A stretch of 64,000 nucleotides of DNA from a virus: the IMG/VR virus record IMGVR_UViG_3300033816_000195, positions 1 to 64,000 of that record; one strand, given 5' to 3'. A program made the translations under genes and the position numbers. This document shows, piece by piece, positions 7,437 to 19,400 of this stretch (position 1 is its first letter; every line of letters starts with the position of its first letter). The notes under the pieces were generated by a model. It worked only from the letters and a program-made list of their open reading frames with translations. It did no database searches and had not been told where the DNA came from.

Positions 7437-10400
7437 AATTTTTTAAGTATTTCAGTTTCTATTTTTAACAAATCTTCTTGTGTTTTAGCTTTTTGTAAAT
7501 TTAATAATACATCATTAGCATCTATACCTTTTTCAGCTAAAATTTCATCTATAGGCATAGTATTACGTAAATTCACAAACTGATCTATTAAAGCTTTTCT
7601 TTTACTTTCATCTACAGGAGTAGTAGTTGATTGTTCAACTAGACCAGATTCCATATTTACATTTCTTAATAGTATAGTATTTTCATCTACAAGATCATAT
7701 AAGTTTCTAGAATTTTTAATCCAAGTTCTTGTACCAGTAGGTAAACTTACAATAAATTTATTTGGTAATACTCCATCATTATCAGTTAATGCTGCTTGGA
7801 ATACTTTCATATCTTCTTCTTGTATTGTAGGTGTTTTTGTTGGTTCTCCTGGTTTAACTTCTCCTACTGGTTCTACAGTAGGTTGAGTAGGTTTACTTCT
7901 AAGTTGTTCAACCACTTCTGCTAAAGCTGTAGGATGCATACCTTGACCTCTAGCTTCTAATTTACCAGCATATAATAATGTAGCTCCATCAAGTTTACCT
8001 TGATTAATTTGATTAAGTATCCAAGCTCTTTGGTTATCAAATTTAGCTAAGTCACTAACACTTCCTTCTAAAATTTCTGATTCAGTTACAGCATTGTTTA
8101 ATAACCAATCCTTATACATTCTAACAGCTGCACCTATACTAGCTACTTTTATAGTATTACCATAGCCTGCTTCACTAAAAGGATTACCAAAATGTTCATT
8201 AGGTTTAGCAGATTCAGTACGCATTGTATTAACTCCTTCTGCAGTATATACAAGTCTTGTTTTTAAATCTCCTGACCACTCTCTACTTAAATCTATTGTA
8301 GGTTTAACACTAGTAGATGGTTGAGTAGTAGCCTTAAATGTATTTTCATATACATCTCTAATAGCTTGTTTACCTGCTTCATTTATTTCTCTAGTTCCTA
8401 TACCTGCAAAGTTTTTAGTAAGAGTTGGAACTTCAGACTTAGACCATTCACCATTGATATTTTTATACCATTGATTTCTTACTTGGTCAAATACATATAC
8501 AGGTTTACCGGCTTGTATAGCCATTTCTACTGCGTAACCTGTTCCCCCCTGTACTGCAAATTTAAGAAGCTTTCTTGGTTCTGCAGATTTCTCATCTCCT
8601 TTCCAAATGTCACCTTCTTTACCTAATGTACCAATAGCAAACACAGTATCTGAATTAGCAACCTGAGCCCAATTTCTAATTAGTCTCTGGTCTTTCATTG
8701 TGTTGTATTTATAACCCCACATTTCTTTTGCAGCCTGAGCAACTTTACTTGCTCCTTCTACAGCTATTGGATTATTTGTAATGTCTACATTTCCTAATGG
8801 TGCATTCTTTGGTCCTTTTTCTCCGGTGAAGTAATGTTTGTTATTTACCATACCAAACTCTTTACCTATAACATCCCACTGAGTATCTGATCCAATTGCT
8901 CCACCTGAGTGATTAGTATATTCAGCTGGATTATTTGCTGTTACTGTAGATTGAGTAGAAAGTTTAGCTGGTGTTTTAGGCATTCCAGAAGTCAAATCAG
9001 CCGCTCTTCTAAATGTAAGAGTAATAGTATAATTAGTAATTACTCTACCGTCTGAAAGTTTAATAGGTGGAAAAGGATTCTTCTTTATATTTCCTAATGG
9101 TGTTGTGTGAGAGAGAGCAAATCTTCCTTTACCTTCCATACCAAATGTATATATAGTACCATCTTTAGTAGGGATTTCATTTGTAGGATTTCTACCTTGA
9201 TAGTCTTGTTTATATGCTCCTTGGAATGTTATTTTACCTTTATTATCATCCCAAATACCAAGACCTGAATCATTACCTATTGTATATACAATAACAGGAT
9301 AACCTTCAGCAGATTTAGCTTCTGTTGTATCTCTATGTGGAGCTATACTTTGATTATCTAAATATATATTTCCTAACATTGAATCATAATTAGACATATC
9401 AATACCTAAAGCATTTTGTATTTTATCAATAAGTGGTTGTAATTCTGATAAAGATGGAAGTGTATTACCATCCTGATCAAGTTCATGATAGTCATAAATA
9501 AACTTTGTTTTATCTGTATTTTTTCCTGCTTTCTTTAAAGCTTCTATTTGAGCTTTTGTTTTACTAATACCTGCAAAAGAATCTATAACTAAAGGATTTG
9601 CTTTAAGATTAACTCTTGACCACATATTTCCAAAACTAAACTGCCAGTTAGCATTACCACCTACGTTTTCTTTATAAGCTTGTTTTTCAATTTGAGGAGC
9701 AATTAAATTAATAATCTGTTGTGTATCAGATTCTGTAGGATTAGTTTCAGCTTTAACTACTCCATAATCTGGAGAGATAACTTGAACATTAGTATTTACA
9801 GGAGCTCCTGTAGGTTTAACAGAAGATTTAGGATATACCTCATCAGCTAATAACATCTTTTTACCAGTTGCTAAGTCTACATTTTGTATGTAAACTTCTT
9901 TTGTGGCATTATCTATCATATCATAATAACCATATGAGTTTAGATTCCACTGTGCACTTTCAGGCATAGTTTGTCTTTTACCCGTTACATTATTATAAAA
10001 TTCTGTAAATAAAGTTTTTGGAGTAAAGAATACTTTAGGTTTAATGTTATTACTCTTACTTAAGTATGTGTTATAAGAAGCAACGTCTTCTGCAGACATA
10101 ATAACAGGACCCTCTGATAAACCAGTTAATAAATCAAATGATTCTATAAATTCATCTTTTACTTCTTTAGCATGAGAACCTTTTAAAGGAACAGAATAGT
10201 TCTTGAACATTTCTTCACTTACAACAGTATCATATATTCTATTTAAAATTTTATTTGTATCCTCTGCAGATATAAAATAATTTTTAAAGAAATCATTTAC
10301 TGAACTACGCATTAATTCTTGATACTGTTCAGGATCTAAAGCTTTTGTAAATCCAAATTTAGTAGGCCCAACACCATGCTGATAAAACATCATTAATGAG

Positions 10401-13400
10401 AACTGATTAAATAAGTCTGATATTCTTTTATTTAATTCTGGATCATCAACTTTTTTAATAGTAACATCTCCTAAATTACGCAAGTTAGAGTAATATATTT
10501 CTGCTAACTGTCCTTTTACAAGCTTCTTATTATTTAATTGTAGAAGTTTTACATTAGCTCTTCTTGTTTCAGCAGGTGCAATCTGTGATAATATAGGGTA
10601 TTCTGATTTTACTTTATCTGATAAACCTCTTATAAGATCAAGTATAGTATCTGAATAACTATATTTAGTAGAGCCCATTATATAAGCTTTATTATAACTA
10701 CTTCTTAAAGCTCTTTCAGATAACCATGCTTCATATGCATCTTCAGGAATATTACCTAGTGTACTTAAAAACTCTTTATATGCTAAATCATTTTCTAAGG
10801 ATTCAATAGGATTTTTAACTCTTAACGCCTCTCTTTCTAAAACATATTTATAGTAACTATTTAAATTTAAGAAAGGATTTTGATTAGGTTTAAATACATC
10901 TAGACCTTGTTCTGCATAATTTCTAGCAGTAGTATTTCCTTCTAAAAATACTTTATTATTAAAGTCATCTTCAATAGCTTTTGTATTTACAATCATTACA
11001 CCATTTTCTACAATAGCATCAAAGTCTGCATTATCATCTATTAAAGTAGGAAAGCCTCCAACTTCAGGGCCTACATTAACTAATTTACCATCTTCATTTT
11101 GAAAATTAGAAATATAGTTTTGATATATAAAGTTAATTACACCATTATTATAAGCTTTAGTAAAGTTTTCTTGTCCCTTTATACCTGTTCCAAATTTTGA
11201 TTTTATAAGTCTTCTTTCCTGAACTATTTTATCTGATATAAAAGTACTGATGTCAGCATTTAATCTTAAAGGAAATAATGGTAATATTAAATCTAATATT
11301 AAATCATCTATATTAAATGAAGATACTACAGAGTCTTTAGTTAATCTTTCAAAGGTTCCATTGTCTATTTTACTAGACTGAGTAAGCATTTTATAATTAC
11401 TTTTTCTTTGTCTTACTTGTTGAGTTGTAGTTAATGTTGAAGTATCTGGAGCAAAAGACTGTTGTAAGTTATCCATTCCTTCAAATTGTTTTTCTAACTC
11501 AATAAAGTTCATGAATAAGGCAAGTGATTTTAAACTTGAACCATCATTTGTTGATATACCATCATATAAAGTTTCTAACTTAATATCACCTGCTGGTAAA
11601 TAAGTTTTTGATAAAACTTCTGTTGTAAAAGGAATTGTTGAATTATCTAATAAATCTCCTACCTCACTAGCAGATTTATATAGTATTTTATTATACTTAT
11701 CTTCTGATTGATTATAAAGAAATATCTTATCTACCTCAGTTATTTTTTTAGAGTTTAACTCATTTGCTAAATCATTTATTGATAGCAATCTTCCTTTATT
11801 TGCATTAGGGGTTATAACAAATACATTTTGATCTTCTAACTTTCTAACTGTATTAATAGCAGCTCTTAGTTTTTCACGGTTTACCTTATTTAGTAAATCA
11901 GTTTTTTGTCCATCATTTAATGTATCTAATATAGGTATTGCAATATCATATAGGGCTGTACTCTTAACCTTAGAAGCTTTTTGACCATTTATAATAGTAT
12001 AGTATGCACTATTCATTAATCTTTGGTCTTCCATGTATTTTTTAATCAAAGGTTGATTAACAAACATGAATACTTCTTCTTCATTTACTCCTGCTTGTAT
12101 TAAGTAACTAATTACATTAATACCTTCTGGAGTCATCTGTAGATCAAAAGGAAAAGGATTTTTTGCTCTATCTAATATACCATTAAGATTATGTGAGTTT
12201 AAGTCAGTAATTCTACTACCTTTTTGTGTTTTTTCTCCGGATAATGAAATTACTAATTCACCCTTTTCATTTTTAACTACATTATGTAAAAATCTCATTA
12301 CTAAAGGTAGCTCCAATGGTTTTATAATTAACTCACCTGTATCTAAATTAAAGAACTCATCTTTATATGTATTAGGCATTTTAGCTCCAATAGTTTTAAA
12401 TATAGTATGGTTCTTTGTTATTTTAGCTTGTATACCTAATGAAGGCTCTAAAGATAAATTAGCAGCATGTTTATACAAGTTATAGGTTGCCTCTAATAAT
12501 CTTGTAGGACTTATAACTGTTTTTCTTTTTCCATCTTTATCAGGAGCTGATTTATTAGGCTCAATATTTCCTGGGTTTTTATATCTATCATAACCACTTC
12601 TTGTTTTCTCTAAATACGGTATATATTTATCTACCAAGTGAGTCAAGTTTGGTGTAACTAGATATGCATAGTTTTCAGGAAGAGCTAACAAAGATGTATG
12701 AGTTTCAATATATTTATTTTGTAAATATCTTTTCTGTTGCTCTATTAATTGTTCAGAACTTATTTCAGGAAGTTTTTCAAAATCTTCTTTAGTTAATCTT
12801 TTATTAGAAGCTTTCTTTTCCTCAAACTGTTTCTCAAGTTCTTGAGCTTTCTTTAATTTATTTTCAAAATCAGGAATTCCTTTACTAATGTAATTACCAT
12901 CTTTATCAATGTTAGCCATTGCAAAGAAAAGTTTATCACCATCAAAGTCAGAACCAGCTTTAGCAACTATTTCTGTAGGAACAATAACAGTATTACCAAA
13001 TGCAGGATCTACAAAATGCCATACTTCAGCACCTTCTATAGTATTTGTAGCATCATTTGGAATTCTTGGTCCACCTATAGTAATTGCTTTTCTATTATTA
13101 CCTGTATTCAACCATTCCTCATCTTTGATAAGCTCATTAAGTCTTTCAATGGTACCTATTTTTTGACCTTTATATACTTGGTTTAAAAGATTATTATAAG
13201 AACCTTGTAAACTAATTGCTACTTTCATCATTTTTGTAGCTGCTCTTTCACCAGTTTCTTTATTTATAATCTCTCCTCTTAAATAAAAAGGTAGAGTGTT
13301 AGATCCTAATAATTTTTTTCTTTCTTCTGGATCGGTTACATTACTAAATTGTGTGTCCCACCAACCATTTGTAAATGATGTAGGTGCTTGTACCAGTGGT

Positions 13401-16400
13401 TCACCATTAGTGGTTTGTTTAATTAGTCTTTTTTGGATTACACTCATTAACAACTGCTCAATATCCTGAGACTCAGGATGAATAGAAAGGTCCATTGTTA
13501 ACTGACCGTCATCAGTTGTATTTACTAACTTAACTAAGTGATTAGGTACATCTTTTGCTGATAATTCTTCTCTTATGAATTCAACAAAGTTTTTAAGATT
13601 ACCTTCATATCTTTTAGTTTTTTCATTATACACATAACCTATTTCATTTAATAGATCTGATTGTAATAACTTTGTGTAATCTTTAATGGTATTTAAATAA
13701 CTATCTATTATTTGTTGATTATTTTTATTTTTTATCTCACCATTTTCAAACAAGTTATCTAAAATAATAGCTCTTGTTTGTGTAGCTATTGGAAGCTTGC
13801 CTTTAAATTCATCATTAATTACAGTAACTTCTTTTAAATTAGCTAAGTAAATTGGATTTAATGTAAATTCTACATCATCAGAGATAGCTTTTTGTTGATC
13901 TGAAGCAAATATATTATCTAGTTTACCTGTAGAAGTTAAGTTAGCAGCTTTAGATCCAGAACCAAATGTAACATATTGTACATTTTCTCTAAGCATTTTT
14001 TTATGAAGTTTATCTAATTGAGAACCTTCTTTAGCATTAACACCTGGAATTAAAGGCATAACAGAAAACTTATGCATTGCTGTAGTAGCAATTAAGTCAT
14101 TCTTTAGTGCACCAAAATAATGTAATTTATAAATAGGAAAGTACTGAGCAGCCTCAGCTTGAGTAACTTTTTCACCATTTATAATCTTTTGATATAAGTT
14201 CTCTTGAGCTATAGACCATCCTCTACCTGTTTTATGTAAAGCTCTATATGCATCTATTGTCATATAAGCCATACCATCACCTTCAGTCATTTTCTCAAAT
14301 GCTTCAGCATTTAGTTTTGTAAAATACTCTGCAGTTTCATTATCATATGTTTTAGAAAACTCTTCTTTCCAGGCAGCTTTCATATCATCTAGATATATAC
14401 TTTTTCTTTCTATATCTTGAATAACAGCAGTATTTAATATGTCTGAAAAAACATAATTGTCATAGTTTATTTCACCATTAGTTTTTGCAGTCTCTATTGC
14501 AGCATAGGTTCTTAGCTTTTTTACATTTTGACCTGACTCATTTTCAGTTTCATAAGGTGCATTAAATGTATTATTAATAAAATCTTGAGTGCCTTGATCA
14601 TATAAGAAACCTGTACCATCTGATGTAGCTCCTGGAATCCTTTTAGACCAATCTTCTTTTGCATGATCCCATTGAGCAAAATCACCAAACATTATTATAG
14701 ATGTTTCAAACTTATGTATCCAATCATTATAAGCATATGCTTTAATAATATTATCTGTTATAGTCTTATTATTTCTTATTGCTTTAAGTTCTTCTGATGT
14801 AGGTGACTCAGAAAGTTTAACACCAGCTTTTCTTAAAAGAGACTCAGATAAATAAGGAACATCTTGATAGTAAGTTTTAGAATAATTAGAAACTAATTCA
14901 TTAAAATAATTTTTAAAATCATTAGATACTAGACGTGCTAACTCTCTATCAGTTTTTAATGAAGTTCTTAAATTAACATTTATATTTTCTTCAATAAGAT
15001 TATATAATTTTGTTTTAGTCTCCCGGCTCAGTACAGTATCAAATGCACTGAATACTTCTCCGGCATAAATCTTTTTACCATTAACTTCATCTACTACTCT
15101 ATTATAACCTGTAATTTTTAAAAGCTCATTTCTTTGTGATCCTTTAAACTTTTTTATTCTATCAAACTCTCCTTCTAAGTAACCAGAAAGATATTCAACT
15201 ATAGCATAATTTTCTCCCTTGTTACCCTCAAAGAACATATTGATATCTACATACAAGTTTTTATCAGCACCCTTCTCAAGAACTAATCCATTTTCTATTC
15301 CACCTATAACTCTAAAACCTTGTGAAAACTTTTTCTCAGAAATACGCGGTAGTTCTGCCCAGCCTGCAAGAAGCATACTATGAATCTCTTGTAGAAACTT
15401 GGATTTATCATCTAGTTCAGTAGTAGTATTACCTAGATCATCATTTATATTAGTACCATCTACAGCAATAGCTTCAATATATCTACCTTTTTTTCTATCA
15501 CCATTTTCTTGATATCTATCAAATATACTATTCAGTATTTTTAAATGTCTAGTATAAGTATTTATAGTAGGGTCAAGATAACTCATATAAGAATACTGTT
15601 TATCTTGCCATAGATCTGTTATTTTTTCTACATTGTTAAGAGCATCTAATCTAGCAGAATAGGTACTATAGTTTATGTCTTCATATCCTGTATTACCATT
15701 AGATCTAATTACACCAGCTGTAGCTGAATCATATCCATATTTACCTTGTAATTCAGCAAGTCTTCTTAACTGAGTATTCTCATTAAAGTCCTCTTTTATT
15801 ATTCCTGTAAATACATCTTTTGGTACAGTTGTTTTTAAAGTCTCAAGTGGGTTTAATCTAAATTTATCTAAATATTCTTTTTGAAGTGGAGTTAATGTTT
15901 CACCTGCTTGTTCAAGTAACTGTAGTTCATTAAACTCTATTACAGCATCAAATATATAAGGTAAACCATAGTAATCAGAGTTTTTATCAAGTTCAGAAAT
16001 TATATTTTTGTTTGTATCTAAACCAATACCTATAGCTTGAGCAAACTCTAAAGATTTAGATTTTTTTAAGTTCCCGCTTTTTTCTTTAAACTCAGATACA
16101 ATTGCATTTAAATTTAAAGAAGAAACATTATTTGCACTCTTATTTATATATGGAGTTTTAGGAGAACTCTTAAATTCAGAAATCCATCTACCCTGTATAG
16201 AACTAATAGATAAAGAAGCTTGTACAGATTGTAAATCAAACTCACCATTATCATTTAGTGTAGCAAACAATTGCATGTATTTAACTTTAGCTTTACCAAA
16301 GTCTTGTAAGAATTGTCTACTTATATCAAATTCATAAGTGTTTCTTGTATTTGGTTCAGGATATTTACTTTCAATTAATTGTTTAATTTCCGGAAACTTT

Positions 16401-19400
16401 TCTGCTTCTCTAACAAGAGCATCATAAGCTTTTTGTCTATCTCTTATACCACCAATAGTTTTTGCTACAATATTAAATATCTTAGAAAAATCAGCTCTTT
16501 GTTTAAATCCAAATCTATCTACAGGAGTTTTTCCTTGAGAATCTACTTTAAACAAACTCTTTAATATATAAGCTGTTTCTTTACTCATTAATTGTTGTAG
16601 AGAAACCTTACCCTTTAACTCATCATTATTTATTTCTTCTTGTCTTGTAACACCTTTACCAACTTTTGTTGAGTCAATTGCATTATCCTCACCATCTAGT
16701 ATTTCTGTATAATCTGTTTCATACTTTTTCTTTGCTACTTCATAGTCTGTATTTTCTAAATAGTATTTAATAACACCAGTTTTATTATCTCCCCAGTTAC
16801 TAAGAGCTAATTGTAGTATTCTAATATTATCTAGTATCAGAGCTTGATCATCAGATAAATTTAAATTAGGCTGTAAAGCTTTTTGATTAAGTTCAAATCC
16901 TGTATAAGCTTTTGCCTTACCTTCTACATAGTTATTATATTGTACTTCAGCATCCTCTAAATTAGATACTACAATTATATCTACAGGTTTACCATTCTCA
17001 TTTTTAATTTCTTTATGCTTATAAAAATCAGAAACAATTTTTATAGTACCTGCATATGATTCACCTTTTACTCTTTCACCTTTCTTTAAAGAAGGATCAA
17101 GTTTAGAAAAATCTAAAATTTGAGAAGCTAAGAATACATATTTATGATCACCTTTTTTATTAGTTAATTTGGCAGATGCATAATCTTTTATATTCTGTAA
17201 AGTAGATAACCCATTAAAATCAAAATCTGGTTTTAATTTATTTAGTTTATCTTTTTCTGTTTTAAGTTTATTTTCTAAAACTTCTCTAACATTATTTAAA
17301 AGAATTTCTCTTCTTTGAGTTTCAACAAGAGTAGCGATAGTGATAGCTTTAGCTCCAGGAACATTTTTATATTTCTGATATCTCTCATCTATAATTTCTG
17401 CAATTATAGAATCTATTGTAGACACTAACTGTGTACTATCTTGTTTACTAAGTATATCTTCTCTAGGATTTTCTACATTCCTTACACCTCTGTCTAAAGA
17501 GAATAGTTGAGCATTGGATATAAGTGGCGTATAACTATTTAAATTACCAACTCTCAAATTGTTAAACAATTCTTTTGCCATTGGTGAATTTAATGCATCT
17601 ATAGTAACATCTTTTTTGTTAAACTTCTTAAGAATTTTACCTAATAAAGCTTTTAAAAAATTTAATATTTGTCTAAATAAAGTATTTTTAACCGGAGTTT
17701 TAGTTTCAGGTTTTTCAGTCTTCATGTAGTTTCTGAAATCTTCTGCTAACTTTTCTTCTAATTGTCTTATCTTTGCTGTAGAGTAGCTATAGGTTTCTCC
17801 ATTTTCTAAAGTGAAGGTTCCCTTTAAAGATCTCATCTCATTATATAGATCAGTCTTTTGTTGAGGAGTTAAGAATAATTGTGAGAAAGCATGCCATGCC
17901 TCATGATATATTGTTAGATTTTGGAATATACTACCTTTCTGAACATTATAATTTATCTTACCAAGTCTATCTGGATTTGCTAAAGTTCCCGCACTTACAA
18001 TAAAAGTAGCATATACATCTGAATTTACTATATTCATTATAGGATTCAAGTCTATTGCATCTCTCATGGCTTTCATTCCAGGACTATTCCACCAATCAAT
18101 AGACTGTTTTATTTTCTTTGCACTTATTTTTTCATCTAAGTTTTTTCCTTTTCTAAATAATCCATCTATTAAATCATCAGGTTTATTAGAGTTAGTTGGA
18201 TTATTATGAGGCTGAGGAGCTTCTGGCTGAACAATATTTTGTATTATATCAGTACCATTTTTAATTTCAGCACCATCAACTTTATTATCTATAATGCTAT
18301 TTATATAATTAATTTGTTTTTGTGAAAAGTAATTTATTAAACTGTCAAGTACTTCTCTAGCAAATTCTTTAGTGTACTCGGGATTATTTTTTATTTCATT
18401 TACTAATAGTTTAGTTAAATGAAATGGTTCATTTCCCAAAATACCTTGACGAGCCATCTGATCAGTATATTCTGGTGAAGTTATTATATTATATAATCTT
18501 GTTGCTTCTATATCAGCTGCAGTAGTAGTATTTACAGGTATGAATTCATCATCAACAGGTTCTTGTGTTTGTTCATCTGTAACTATATTAGAAATTGCAG
18601 GACCTGTAGGAGCATTAAACTGTAATGAATAGTTAAAGAATCCTGGGTTATTTTCTATGAGTGAAATATTAGGATTTTGAGCAAGTATTAAATCATAATA
18701 ACTTTTTCTTTCAAATGTTTTACCACCTTTATAAACTCTATATGAGTTATTTCTTAGTGCATCATTATCATAACTTATAAAAGTATGATACCCTTTATAA
18801 CCTTTAGTTAAAGCATTAAATAAATCTTCAGAAGCTTTTGCTGTATTTTCATTATTTAGATTAGTATTAGATAGATTATATTTAGCTATTTGGTTTATTA
18901 GGTTAGGTTTCTCATATATATTTAAGAACAATGAGTTTTTTTCAAAATTATATGTTATGTCAAAATTTCTAACACTTTTTGTCATTCCTATAGGAATGAA
19001 CTGTTTAATAAAATCATATTTTTCTTGAACGGTTAATTCTGAATTTATAATGATTTCTGAAATTTGTTTTGCTATATCATTATTTATTCTCATCCTATCA
19101 ATAGGAAACTGTTCACCATTTATTCTTATGGTTCCTCCACCTTGCTTTACAATACCATTTTCTTTTGATTCAGTTTCAATTGTTTCTATAATTTTTTTAG
19201 ACTGATTAGGAAATGTTATTAAGTTTTCTAGAGATATAGTTGTAGCAGAATCTAGAGTAGTTACACCATTAGTCATTCCTGTAATAGGTAATAAGTAGGC
19301 AGCATCTGAAGGCTTTCTTCTTAAAGCAGCATCTTGTATTTTTTTAAGAGTTGCTAAGTCTTCCTCTTGTTCTTTTATTATTGAATCTAAGTAAACTTGT

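Noticed and set aside
7150-7446. 98-codon plus-strand ORF
   Set aside because: It lies entirely opposite the start of the 1150-aa gene, has a Ser-rich composition typical of an antisense frame, and has no spacing or terminator of its own.
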